Shown here in pieces: positions 1-7,667 of a stretch of 64,000 bases of DNA. The notes under the pieces are model-generated. The model searched no databases. It worked only from the letters and a program-made list of their open reading frames with translations, and was not told where the DNA came from. Location of the stretch: NCBI RefSeq assembly GCF_015712165.1, contig NZ_JADPZX010000001.1, positions 2,666,001 to 2,730,000 on the forward strand. The letters run 5' to 3'. This DNA comes from Streptomyces spinoverrucosus (lineage in GTDB: Bacteria > Actinomycetota > Actinomycetes > Streptomycetales > Streptomycetaceae). Position numbers and translations under genes: made by a program. Each line of letters starts with the position of its first letter. Positions within the stretch are counted from its first letter, which is position 1.

Positions 1-285
1 ATGAGCCTATAGGCGCCCTCAGCCGTCAGATGAGGTGAGCGGCTTCCGGTCTTGTTCGGGTCCCACTCGAATTCGTGGCCGCGTAGAACCAACCCTTCCC
101 CGCGCTCGTCAAACGCTTGCACCAGGCTGGCCTGGATCGTGGCATGCGCGGTACAGAGCGGACGGTAGAAGCCGATTCCTACATAACACGTGCCAGAGGC
201 AAGGCCGTGCGGACTCCAGGGATAGCCACCTGCTTTGCAGTACATCGCGGTGAAGAAGTTCCACGCAATGCGGGAAGGCGGTGTC
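1..285 (-). pseudogene. Prokaryotic Argonaute (PIWI domain) fragment, cut by left edge
   Basis: Read on the minus strand from about 285 down to 1, one frame has no stop and gives a PIWI-like segment. Recognisable pieces, in order, are SRIAWNFFTAM, YCKAGGYPW, GTCYVGIGFYR, ASLVQAFDERGEGLVLRG and SPHLTAEGAYRL. These fit the pattern of bacterial Argonaute/PIWI proteins (WN...A.Y.KAGG.PW, CYVGI.FYR, G.G.VLRG, PHL...AY.L). Similarity fades above about 285, exactly where a glycosyltransferase remnant begins on the other strand, so the upstream part of the gene appears to be missing. The C-terminal part would lie left of the window. The usual first catalytic Asp of the VGID-type strand appears to be Gly here (VGIG), which would suggest an inactive nuclease. 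The family call is from motif memory, not a search. Confidence 0.6.
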
Positions 286-568
286 CTGTCCCGGCCGTGT
301 GGTCGTCGGGGACTCCGGAGGTGCTCCGGACACAGTCCGGGACGGTGAGACGGGGCATGTGGTCGACGGCACCAGCGCCAAGGACGTGGCCGATCGCCTG
401 ACCGAACTGCTCCTTGACGCCGAAGCGGCCCGCACGCTGGGCGAGAAGGGGCGTGCCTGGGTGTGCCGGGAATGGGGCTGGGACCGTTCCTACAAAGCCC
501 TGGCGGGCTTGCTGTCGCAGGACAGGGAACGGCATCTGTCGCGCCCCGAGAGTCCTTCGGCGATCTGA
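281..568 (+). pseudogene. GT4 glycosyltransferase C-terminal remnant
   Basis: This reading frame opens at a GTG and gives about 95 residues resembling the C-terminal Rossmann half of GT4 glycosyltransferases of the PimB-like mannosyltransferase type. It contains VVVGDSGGAPDTV, the nucleotide-sugar binding GDSGG/E region, then GETGHVVDG and a helical tail (LGEKGRAWV, WGWDRSYKAL). A complete enzyme has about 370-400 residues, so roughly three quarters is missing. The same frame has a stop at 251-253, and the DNA immediately to the left belongs to an Argonaute fragment on the other strand. It is therefore a truncated relic, not a functional gene. No ribosome binding site is evident. Confidence 0.65.
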
Positions 569-735
569 GAACGCCAGTGCGTCCGGTCCTCGCCGACCGG
601 GCCTACACGGGAGTCGGCTCGTGGGTGGCGAGGCCCCTCAGACGCCCGCCGGGCCGTGAGCTCACACCGACCCGGCAAACCGTCAACCGCCCGCCGTCCG
701 CCGCCCGGGTCCTCGCAGAGCACCCAGCGAGAAGT

Positions 736-778
736 AACCCTTATGGAGAGACACCTTGCTAGCATCAACGGTTATGGA
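736..778. promoter_or_regulatory. Direct repeat AACCCTTATGGA / AACGGTTATGGA at the lysR start
   Basis: Two near-identical 12-mers, AACCCTTATGGA (736-747) and AACGGTTATGGA (767-778), lie 31 bp apart, close to three helical turns on the same face. The second overlaps the ATG of the LysR gene. LysR proteins usually bind upstream of a divergent target, but here no divergent gene survives, so autoregulation is the simplest reading. This is inference from spacing and identity only. Confidence 0.4.
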
Positions 779-1691
779 ATTACGCCAACTTGAATACTTC
801 GTCGCCGTGGCCGAAGAGGCGAGTTTCACCAAGGCCGCCGCGCGGTTGTATGTGGCCCAGCCCGGGGTGAGCGCGCAGGTCCGGCGCCTGGAACAGGAGC
901 TGGGGCAGCAGTTGCTCGACCGTTCGGGACGAACCGTGCGACTCACCGAGGTGGGCGCCGCCGTCCTGTCCTATGCTCGCCGGGCACTCGACGGTGTCGC
1001 CGGAATGCGGCTGGCGGTTGACGACTTCACTGGGCTGATGCGGGGCCGTGTCTCCGTGGGGATGGTGCGCTCCTGCTCGTCGCTCGACCTGCCCGAGTTA
1101 CTCGCGGACTTCCACCAGGACCATCCAGCCGTGGAGATCACCCTGGCCGAAGAGAACACCGACCGGCTGCTGGACGCCCTCCGCAACGGCGCACTCGACG
1201 CGGCGGTCGTCGCCTTGACGACCACCACCCCTCCAGGGGTCGATCTCCACGTGATCGCCGACGAATCACTCGTGGTCGCCGTGAACGCCAGCAACCCGCT
1301 GGCCGACCACGCCGCCATCGCCGTCGACAAGTTGCGGGACCAGTCGCTGATCAGCCTTCCCAGAGGCACCGGTATGCGCGCGTGCCTCGATCAGGCCTGC
1401 GCCGACGCCGGCTTCGAGCCACGCGTCGCCTTCGAGGCCAGCGACCCCAACGTGCTCGCGGAACTCGCGGTCCGCGGACTCGGCCCGGCCATCATCCCCG
1501 AATCGCTCGCCGCCCTTCGCTCCGAAGAACTCCATGCCATCACCGTCACGTCTCCTTGGTTCCGCGGTCGCATGGCGCTCGCGTGGCGGGCGGACGGCCC
1601 GGTCAGTCCTGCGGCTCGTGCGTTCGTCGAACACGCCAGGGCCGTCCTGCCCACGCCCAACGCCTCGAGCCCGACCGAGCAACCGGCATAG
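774..1691 (+). CDS. LysR-family transcriptional regulator
   Basis: Typical LysR regulator of 305 residues. The N-terminal winged HTH covers residues 1-60 (MELRQLEYFVAVAEEASF start, then TKAAARLYVAQPGVSAQVRRLE). A periplasmic-binding-like effector domain covers about 88-295. I prefer the ATG at 774 because LysR proteins nearly always begin M.LRQL.YF. An in-frame TTG at 756 is preceded by a better-spaced GGAGAG (745-750) and would add six residues (MLASTV). The gene stands alone between a gene-remnant region and a flavoprotein gene on the same strand, 219 bp downstream. That flavoprotein is its most likely target, but nothing in the sequence proves it. The effector is unknown. Confidence 0.9.
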   Translation: MELRQLEYFVAVAEEASFTKAAARLYVAQPGVSAQVRRLEQELGQQLLDRSGRTVRLTEVGAAVLSYARRALDGVAGMRLAVDDFTGLMRGRVSVGMVRSCSSLDLPELLADFHQDHPAVEITLAEENTDRLLDALRNGALDAAVVALTTTTPPGVDLHVIADESLVVAVNASNPLADHAAIAVDKLRDQSLISLPRGTGMRACLDQACADAGFEPRVAFEASDPNVLAELAVRGLGPAIIPESLAALRSEELHAITVTSPWFRGRMALAWRADGPVSPAARAFVEHARAVLPTPNASSPTEQPA

Positions 1692-1910
1692 GCAGCGCTT
1701 CCGGAGCCAAGAACCCCCTGCTCTTGGACCGGGGTCGGCCGCGCATTACCCGCTGGCCGGCCGCGACCGGCCCATAACTGCCGCTTCTGCCGGCGATAAG
1801 GACCAGATCTTGGACCTCTGACCCTGTGGTACCGAGGATGAAGTACGTAGGGGAAGGCCAGTTGTGCGTGTTGGTGGACTGGCTTGGCAACAGCCGTGAG
1901 GACTCTGCTG

Positions 1911-3290
1911 ATGGCGACTGACGACATGCGGGACCAGATCTTCGAGCTGGCGGAACGGGTGAGGGGCCCCGTCCTTCTCCCGGACCAGGAAGGCTTTGAG
2001 GCAGAGCTCAGCGGCTTCCAGGCCGGATATCGTCATCAGCCCGCGTTGATTGTTGGTGCGGAAACAGCCGAGGACGTGCAGGCGGCCGTCCGCTTCGCCG
2101 TGGCCCGCGGCATGGCGGTCGCCGTCCAGTCCACCGGCCACGGAGTCACGGTGGTGGACGAGGGCGGCGTACTGATCTCCACCAAGCGGATGCACGACGT
2201 GACGGTGGACCCCGAGAGCCGGTCAGCGAGGATCCAGGCCGGAGCCCGCTGGGAGCAGGTGGTCGCGGCGGCCGAGCCGCACGGGCTGGTCCCGCCCAGT
2301 GGTTCCGCGGGGCATGTGGGCGTGGCCGGCTACACGTTGGCCGGCGGTCTCGGGCTGCTGGCGCGTGAGATCGGGTACGCCGCCGACCATGTGCGGGCCA
2401 TCGACGTGGTGACCGCCGACGGTGAACTGCGCCATGTGACGAATGACAGTGACTCCGACCTGTTCTGGGCTCTGCGTGGTGGCCGGGACAATTTCGGCGT
2501 GGTGACCAGCCTGGAGATCGCCCTCCATCCCGTCGAGCGCATCTACGGCGGAGGCATCTTCTTCGGCTCCGAACACGCCGAAAAAGTCTTCGACTTCTTC
2601 CAGGAGTGGACGTCACAGGTACCCGAGGCGATGACCTCCTCCGTGGGCATGATCGGCTACCCGCCGATCCCGGTGTTCCCGGAGCCGCTCCGTGGCAGGC
2701 ACGTGGTGCACGTCCGCTTCGCCACCACCGACCTGAAGCGGGGCCCGGAGCTCGTACGACCGTGGCTGGATGTCGCCCCGACCCTCCTGGAGCACCTCGG
2801 CGAGCTGCCCTACAGCGAAGCGGGCTCGATCTACCGTGAGCCGAACTTCGCCCACTACTACGACGGCAACAGCGTGCTGCTGAGCGAGCTCAACGCGCAG
2901 ATTCTGGAAGCGGTCCGGGAACTGGCCGGAGCTGAGGCGCAGGTACCGTGCGTCGTCGACCTGCGCCATCTCGGCGGTGCACTGTCGCGTCCGCCCGCGG
3001 TGGCGAACGCTGTCTCCTTCCGCGACGCGCAGTACATCTTGCGGGTGTTGTCCGCGCCCGACAGTGTGGGGCTGTCAGAGGTGCGGGCCGCGCACGACCG
3101 GATCGACAAGGCTGTCGCGCCGTGGACGATCGGCCGGGCACTGAACTTCGTGTACGGCATGCGGGCCGCCGACGACTTCCGGTCCGAGCTGTACGAGGAC
3201 GCCGTTCTGGCCAGGCAGTCCGCTCTGAAGGCGCACTACGACCCGAACAACGTCTTCCGCTGCAACCAGAACATCGAACCGGCGGTCTGA
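1911..3290 (+). CDS. FAD-dependent oxidoreductase, berberine-bridge-enzyme-like
   Basis: A 459-residue flavoprotein of the VAO/BBE superfamily. The PP-loop STGHG (His about residue 77) would carry the 8-alpha-histidyl FAD bond. The second, cysteinyl, attachment position of bicovalent members is a His here (SAGHVGVAGY, about 132-141), so FAD is probably held by one bond only. ALRGGRDNFGVVT near residue 195 and the C-terminal BBE motif YDPNNVFRCNQNI complete the family pattern. There is no signal peptide, so it is probably cytoplasmic. The ATG at 1911 has GAGGAC seven bases upstream; an upstream TTG at 1884 lacks one. The substrate is unknown; relatives oxidise sugars or secondary-metabolite alcohols. 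Confidence 0.85.
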   Translation: MATDDMRDQIFELAERVRGPVLLPDQEGFEAELSGFQAGYRHQPALIVGAETAEDVQAAVRFAVARGMAVAVQSTGHGVTVVDEGGVLISTKRMHDVTVDPESRSARIQAGARWEQVVAAAEPHGLVPPSGSAGHVGVAGYTLAGGLGLLAREIGYAADHVRAIDVVTADGELRHVTNDSDSDLFWALRGGRDNFGVVTSLEIALHPVERIYGGGIFFGSEHAEKVFDFFQEWTSQVPEAMTSSVGMIGYPPIPVFPEPLRGRHVVHVRFATTDLKRGPELVRPWLDVAPTLLEHLGELPYSEAGSIYREPNFAHYYDGNSVLLSELNAQILEAVRELAGAEAQVPCVVDLRHLGGALSRPPAVANAVSFRDAQYILRVLSAPDSVGLSEVRAAHDRIDKAVAPWTIGRALNFVYGMRAADDFRSELYEDAVLARQSALKAHYDPNNVFRCNQNIEPAV

Positions 3291-3314
3291 ACAGCCCCGC
3301 AGCCCCCGGCCGTA

Positions 3315-3337
3315 GCGCGGGCGGCGACCGCCCGTGC
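3315..3337. terminator. Bidirectional terminator hairpin
   Basis: A 10-bp stem with one G-T pair (3315-3324 with 3328-3337) closes a three-base CGA loop. It lies between the convergent flavoprotein (ends 3290) and alginate lyase (ends 3377) genes and could serve both. There is no clear U-tract, as is common in Streptomyces. Confidence 0.6.
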
Positions 3338-3376
3338 GGCAGGCGTAACGGCCGTCTGCCCGAGCCGCGCTCGTCC

Positions 3377-4159
3377 TCAGGAGTGGGTGGCCTTGATCGA
3401 TGAGATGCGGACCTCGCCGTAGTTGTTGGCGGCGCAGGGGGCGGAGTTGTCGCAGTTGGCCTGGGTGTAGGCGCCTGCCTTGAAGTAGTTGGTGTCGCCT
3501 TCGTGGGCGATCGTGGTCTGCAGCCGCCCGTTGTAGTAGACGTCGATCTCCCCGTCCTCCGCCACGAACCTGGCCTCGAACTCGGTGCCGAGTTCGTAGT
3601 CGTCGGTGACGAGGTGGTGGTGGCGGTCGTCGCCCTCGGTGATGTAGAGGCTGCTGCCTTCGAGGCGGAAGACCGTGACGTCGTCGTCCCCGCCGTGCAC
3701 CTGCGCGCCGACCAGGTGCGGCTTGTCCTTGGGCAGGGCCGTGAACGCCTCGGTGACCACGAGCGTGTGGGTGCCGTCGGTGGTGGACCAGGCGGCCTCG
3801 TCCTCGCCGTCGTCGGTCATCTCCCGCAGCTCGGCGCGCGGGTAGCTCGAACCTCCCGTCGTCACGCCGTTGACGGCGGCCCGGAACCGGACGGCGTCGC
3901 AGTCGGCGGCGGCCCGGAACCAGGGCTTGGCGGAGAAGGTCGCCAGCTCGGGCTGGGTGATCTCGGTGGGGTCCTCGTCCTCGCCGGTGGGCAGCGTCAG
4001 CTTCCAGCCGGTCAGGTCGAGGATTTTGGCCGGGTAGGCGCACCGGGCGGTCGACCGGTCGGGCGGGGCCGGAGTGCCGGCCTGGGCGGGCAGCGTGAGC
4101 GTGGCGGTCGCGGCAGCCGCGACGATGCCCGCCAGCACACAGGTCCGAGTGCTGGGCAT
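3377..4159 (-). CDS. Secreted polysaccharide lyase family 7 (alginate lyase)
   Basis: A 260-residue exported protein with a Sec signal peptide (residues 1-27, ending PAQA). All three PL7 motifs are present in the mature part: RAELRE at 108-113, QVH at 153-155 and YFKAGAY at 225-231. Gln/His of QVH and Tyr of YFKAG are the catalytic residues in studied family members, which cleave alginate by beta-elimination. In this family QVH, as opposed to QIH, is usually associated with preference for polymannuronate. The length fits a bare catalytic domain with no carbohydrate-binding module. The ATG at 4159 follows GGGAGGAA. The gene is monocistronic, convergent with the flavoprotein gene and upstream of nothing obviously related. 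Confidence 0.9.
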   Translation of the reverse strand: MPSTRTCVLAGIVAAAATATLTLPAQAGTPAPPDRSTARCAYPAKILDLTGWKLTLPTGEDEDPTEITQPELATFSAKPWFRAAADCDAVRFRAAVNGVTTGGSSYPRAELREMTDDGEDEAAWSTTDGTHTLVVTEAFTALPKDKPHLVGAQVHGGDDDVTVFRLEGSSLYITEGDDRHHHLVTDDYELGTEFEARFVAEDGEIDVYYNGRLQTTIAHEGDTNYFKAGAYTQANCDNSAPCAANNYGEVRISSIKATHS

Positions 4160-4259
4160 GGAGGGGTTCCTCCCTGTGGGTCGGGGGTTGGGACCGGGCC
4201 GACGCGAACCGTAGTGGCCGTTGACGGGACCCGTCCCGCAACACCTGCCGCAAGCCCGT

Positions 4260-5051
4260 TCAGTGGGCTTCCAGCCCGGCGGAGGCGACGGTGCCCAGCA
4301 CCCGGATGTACGGGCGCCCCTCGTCCCCCGGGGCCGTGATCGTGACGCGGACGCCGTAGACCTCGGCGATCAGGTCCGCGGTGAGCACCTCGGCCGGTGT
4401 GCCCGCGGCCACCACCCGGCCCCGGGTCAGGACGACCAGGCGGTCGCAGTACATCGCGGCGAGGTTCAGGTCGTGCAGCGCCACGACGGAGGTGACGGGG
4501 AGGGCGGCGAGCAGGTCGAGGACGTCGAGTTGGTGCTGGAGGTCGAGGTGGTTGGTGGGTTCGTCGAGGAGGAGTTCGCGGGGTTCCTGGGCCAGCGCGC
4601 GGGCGATCTGGACGCGTTGGCGCTCGCCGCCGGAGAGCGTGTGCCAGGGCTGGTCGGCGCGGTCGGTCAGGCCGGTGCGGGCCAGGGCGCCGCGTACGGC
4701 GTCCTCGTCCGCCGGCGTCGGCGGGGTCCAGGCACGCCGGTGCGGGACGCGGCCGAGTCGTACGACGTCCGCGACCGTCAACTCCACCTGGGTGTCCGCC
4801 TGTTGCTCGACCACGGCGACACGGCGGGCGATGTCCCGGCGGCGCAGGTCGGACAGCGGCCGGCCGTCGAGGGTGACCACGCCGGAGGCGGGGGCGAGGA
4901 CGCCGGACAGCAGGCGCAGCAGGGTGGACTTGCCGGAGCCGTTGGGACCCAGCAGGCCGGTCATGGCGCCGGGCGCCGGTGTGATGCTGACGCCGTCCAG
5001 GATGAGCCGCCCGTCGGCGGTACGGCAGACGCGGTCGGCGGCGAGGGTCAT
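4260..5051 (-). CDS. btuD: ABC transporter ATPase, corrinoid/iron-siderophore type
   Basis: A 263-residue ATPase of the FecE/BtuD type. It has Walker A GPNGSGKS (35-42), Q-loop EQQ, signature LSGGE (139-143), Walker B LLLDEP (160-165) and the switch His in ALHD. It powers the permease encoded just upstream (5186-6208) with the lipoprotein at 6205-7239. A cobalamin riboswitch upstream of that operon makes cobalamin or a corrinoid precursor the likely substrate; the symbol is given on that basis. Its ATG at 5051 is the last of a series of repeated GGGAGGAG...ATGA modules, so its start is coupled to a mini-ORF rather than directly to the permease stop. Confidence 0.85.
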   Translation of the reverse strand: MTLAADRVCRTADGRLILDGVSITPAPGAMTGLLGPNGSGKSTLLRLLSGVLAPASGVVTLDGRPLSDLRRRDIARRVAVVEQQADTQVELTVADVVRLGRVPHRRAWTPPTPADEDAVRGALARTGLTDRADQPWHTLSGGERQRVQIARALAQEPRELLLDEPTNHLDLQHQLDVLDLLAALPVTSVVALHDLNLAAMYCDRLVVLTRGRVVAAGTPAEVLTADLIAEVYGVRVTITAPGDEGRPYIRVLGTVASAGLEAH

Positions 5052-5189
5052 CGAACGCTCCTCCCGGCCGCCCGTACGTAAGTCATCGAACGCTCCTCCC
5101 GGCCGCCCGTACGTAAGTCATCGAACGCTCCTCCCGGCTGCCCGTACGTAAGTCATCGAACGCTCCTCCCGGCTCCGTACGCGAATCAT
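5048..5189 (-). repeat. Array of 35-bp repeats, each an RBS plus ATGA-overlapping 12-codon mini-ORF
   Basis: Between the permease and ATPase genes the ATGA junction has been multiplied. ATGs lie at 5189, 5156, 5121, 5086 and 5051, spaced 33, 35, 35 and 35 bp, each preceded by GGGAGGAG. The ATGs at 5156, 5121 and 5086 each open a 39-nt ORF for MTYVRAAGRSVR. Each of these ends in a TGA (5118-5120, 5083-5085, 5048-5050) that overlaps the next ATG by the ATGA arrangement; the last overlaps the ATPase start. The permease TGA (5186-5188) overlaps the first ATG, whose reading passes in frame through the ATG at 5156. The permease C-terminus (AGRSVR) is itself encoded by this module, suggesting serial duplication of the original coupling junction. 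Confidence 0.9.
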
Positions 5190-6208
5190 CGGACGCTCCT
5201 CCCGGCCCGGTGGGTGCGGTACAGGACCGCGACGAAGGCGGGGACGCCGATCAGGGAGGTCATCACGCCCACCGGGATCTCCAGTGGTTCGAGCAGGGTG
5301 CGGGCGAGGGTGTCGATCCAGACGAGGAAGACCGCGCCGCCCAGTGCGGTGGCCGGCAGCAGGCGGCCGTGGCCGGGGCCGACCAGGGCGCGGGCCGCGT
5401 GCGGCAGCACCAGGCCCACGAAACCGATCGCGCCCGCGCTGCTGACCAGGGCAGCGGTGAGCAGCGCGGTGGCGCTGAGCAGCACCAGGCGGGTACGGGC
5501 GACATGGACGCCGAGCGTGGCCGCCGCGTCCTGCCCGAAGGCGAAGGCGTCCAGCGTCCTGCCGTGGCCGAGGCAGACGGCGAGGACCAGCAGCAGGACG
5601 GCCAGACACAGCCATACGTCCGTCCAGCCCGCGCCGCTGAGCGAGCCGAGCAGCCAGAACAGCACGGCGCGGGTGGTGTCGGCGTCCGCCGAGGTGACCA
5701 CGACGAAGGAGGTGAGCGCCGAGAAGAGCTGCATCGCGGCGACGCCGGACAGCACGACCCGGTCGGTGGTGCCGCCGAGGGTGTGGGCGAGCAGCAGCAT
5801 CAGCGCGAAGGAGCACAGGGCCCCCACGAAGGCGCCGCCGGACAGCGACAGCGCCCCGCCACCCGCGCCGAGCACGACCACGAGGACGGCGCCGGTCGAC
5901 GCGCCGGAGGAGACGCCGAGGACGAAGGGGTCGGCGAGCGGGTTGCGCAGCAGGGACTGCATCACCGCGCCGCACAGGGCCAGTCCGGCGCCGCACACGG
6001 CGGCGAGCAGGGTGCGGGGCAGGCGGAGGTTCCAGACGATGCCGTCGCGGATCGGGGTGAGGCCGGAGGGGTCGCCGCCGAGGTGGGAGGCGACGACCGA
6101 CCACACGTCGGCGACGCCGATGTCGGCCGGGCCGATGGTGAGGGCAACGGCGACGGAGGCCACCAGCACCACCAGGCCTGCCGCGTAGCGCAGCAGAGCC
6201 CCGGTCAC
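5186..6208 (-). CDS. btuC: FecCD/BtuC-family ABC permease
   Basis: A 340-residue polytopic membrane protein with about ten transmembrane helices and the FecCD signature stretches: LRLPRTLLAAVCGAGLALCG, NPLADPFVLGVSSGA and IGFVGLVLPHAAR. It forms the channel of the importer. It starts at GTG 6208, overlapping the substrate-binding-protein stop by GTGA, so the first two genes are translationally coupled. Its own C-terminus YRTHRAGRSVR encodes the GGGAGGAG ribosome binding site that begins the repeat array toward the ATPase gene. The family also moves siderophores and haem; the upstream cobalamin riboswitch decides the substrate assignment. Confidence 0.87.
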   Translation of the reverse strand: MTGALLRYAAGLVVLVASVAVALTIGPADIGVADVWSVVASHLGGDPSGLTPIRDGIVWNLRLPRTLLAAVCGAGLALCGAVMQSLLRNPLADPFVLGVSSGASTGAVLVVVLGAGGGALSLSGGAFVGALCSFALMLLLAHTLGGTTDRVVLSGVAAMQLFSALTSFVVVTSADADTTRAVLFWLLGSLSGAGWTDVWLCLAVLLLVLAVCLGHGRTLDAFAFGQDAAATLGVHVARTRLVLLSATALLTAALVSSAGAIGFVGLVLPHAARALVGPGHGRLLPATALGGAVFLVWIDTLARTLLEPLEIPVGVMTSLIGVPAFVAVLYRTHRAGRSVR

Positions 6209-7239
6209 TTCGCGAGGCCGAAGTCGCGCAGGCCGCGCGCGACCGCCTCGATGCCCTCGACCGTGCGGATGGTCGGGTTCATCGCCTGCCCGCTGAGCAG
6301 GACGTACCGCTTGTGCCGGACGGCGTCCATGTTCCGGGTGACCGGGTTGGTCTCCAGGAACTCGATCTTCTTCGCGGCGCTCTCCGCGGTCTGCGACTTG
6401 CGGGTGAGGTCGCCGATGACGAGCACGTCAGGGTCGCGGTCGGCGACGGTCTCCCAGTTGATCTGGGGCCATTCGTCCGTCGTGTCGTCGAAGACGTTCT
6501 TCGCGCCGACGGCGTTCGTGATGACGCCGGGAGCTCCGCAACAGCCCGCCATGTAGGGGGACTCGGAGTTGGCGAACCAGTACAGGAGGGTGACGTTCGA
6601 GGCGTGGAGGTCCTTCGTGGCGGTGGCAACCCGCGCCTTGAGGTCGGCGACCAGCCTGTCGCCGCGGTCGGCCACCCCGAAGAGGCCGGCCAGATCGCGG
6701 ACCTCGCCGTAGACGGTGTCCATGGTCAGCGGCTCGGTCCGGACGCCGTCGCCGTCGCCGCTGTTGTCCTTGCCCTCGCAGTCCGCCGGGGAGAGGTACG
6801 TGGGCACGCCCAGCTTCTCGAACTGATCGCGTGTGGCCACACCGCCCGTGCCGAGCGTGGAGGCGAACGAGGCGGCCACGAAGTCGGGCTCCCGGTCCAG
6901 GACCGCCTCGAAGGACGGGGCGTTGTCCGCCAGCCGGTCCACCTCGGCGTTCGCCTTCTCCAGGCCCTTCATCACGGGGTCGGTCCAGGTCGCGGTGCCG
7001 ACCATGCGGTCGGCGAGGCCGAGGGAGAGCATGATCTCCGTGGTGCCCTGGTTGAGGGAGACGGCCCGTCGCGGTCCGGCGCCGGTGACCTGCACGGTCC
7101 GCCCGCAGTTCTCGATCGACCGCCCGGTGGCCGACGCCTTGTCGTCAGCCCCGCCGGAGGTTCCGCTTCCGCAGGCGGTGAGCAGGAGCGCTCCGCACAG
7201 CAGCGCGGCGGACAGGGACGTGGTGCGCGTGACGGGCAC
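6205..7239 (-). CDS. btuF: Lipoprotein substrate-binding protein of corrinoid-type ABC importer
   Basis: A 344-residue exported lipoprotein with a lipobox ending LLTAC (Cys 23) and two FepB/BtuF-like lobes joined by a long helix. It binds substrate outside the membrane and passes it to the FecCD permease. It is first in the operon, with a cobalamin riboswitch in its leader (7283-7460). Members of this subfamily have sometimes been labelled a putative F420-0 transporter; the riboswitch argues instead for cobalamin, cobinamide or a related corrinoid. The middle contains a Cys-rich YMAGCCGAPG stretch near the predicted binding cleft, which I cannot interpret. The start at 7239 is the only one that keeps the signal peptide. 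Confidence 0.83.
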   Translation of the reverse strand: MPVTRTTSLSAALLCGALLLTACGSGTSGGADDKASATGRSIENCGRTVQVTGAGPRRAVSLNQGTTEIMLSLGLADRMVGTATWTDPVMKGLEKANAEVDRLADNAPSFEAVLDREPDFVAASFASTLGTGGVATRDQFEKLGVPTYLSPADCEGKDNSGDGDGVRTEPLTMDTVYGEVRDLAGLFGVADRGDRLVADLKARVATATKDLHASNVTLLYWFANSESPYMAGCCGAPGVITNAVGAKNVFDDTTDEWPQINWETVADRDPDVLVIGDLTRKSQTAESAAKKIEFLETNPVTRNMDAVRHKRYVLLSGQAMNPTIRTVEGIEAVARGLRDFGLAK

Positions 7240-7282
7240 AGCTGTTCCTCTACGTCGAGGGCCCGTACGCGGGGCCCGACCG

Positions 7283-7460
7283 TACCGTGTGCCAGCAGGT
7301 CTTCGGACTCGGGGTCACCCGGACACGACGCCTTCCCGGACCTCGCCGGTCCAGTGGCCGATTGCCGTGCCCGTCGCCCTCACCGCTGCGCGTCAGCTCC
7401 GGATTCGCACCGGATTCCCTGATCCCCGTACGCCCTCGTACTGGGATGCGACTGGCTGGC
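7283..7460 (-). promoter_or_regulatory. Cobalamin riboswitch
   Basis: On the minus strand the leader shows the hallmark segments of the class in order: GGGAATCCGGTGCGAATCCGG, GCTGACGCGCAGCGGT, then GGGAAGGCG, and at the 3' end CCGAGTCCGAAGACCTGC, the B12-box region. It ends about 45 bases before the lipoprotein gene start and would lower expression when cobalamin is plentiful. Boundaries are approximate. Confidence 0.92.
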
Positions 7461-7667
7461 GCAAGCTATCACGGGGCTCGGGCGGGGGCGGCGCGGCCGG
7501 TCAAGCGTCGCCTCCAAGTGCCCTTGGCCGCCCGCCAATTGGAGTTACGGGGAGGTAATCCGCGTGCCCTGGGGCGATCCTGTGCCAGTCCGCCCGAAGT
7601 CACGTGCGTGACAAGGCGGCTGAGTACACTCCGTCACCATTGCTGGACGTGGGGTGAGGAGCGGGGC

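Noticed and set aside
5048..5189. CRISPR-like array
   Set aside because: Repeats are contiguous with no unique spacers, and each carries an RBS and start codon; no cas genes nearby. The same applies to the 62970-63335 tract.
6205..7239. Calling the importer an F420-0 or iron-siderophore transporter
   Set aside because: The cobalamin riboswitch in the leader is direct evidence for corrinoid control.
7287..7667. N-terminal extension of the truncated kinase
   Set aside because: The region encodes the cobalamin riboswitch on the other strand and has no kinase-family residues; GTG 7668 has a proper ribosome binding site.
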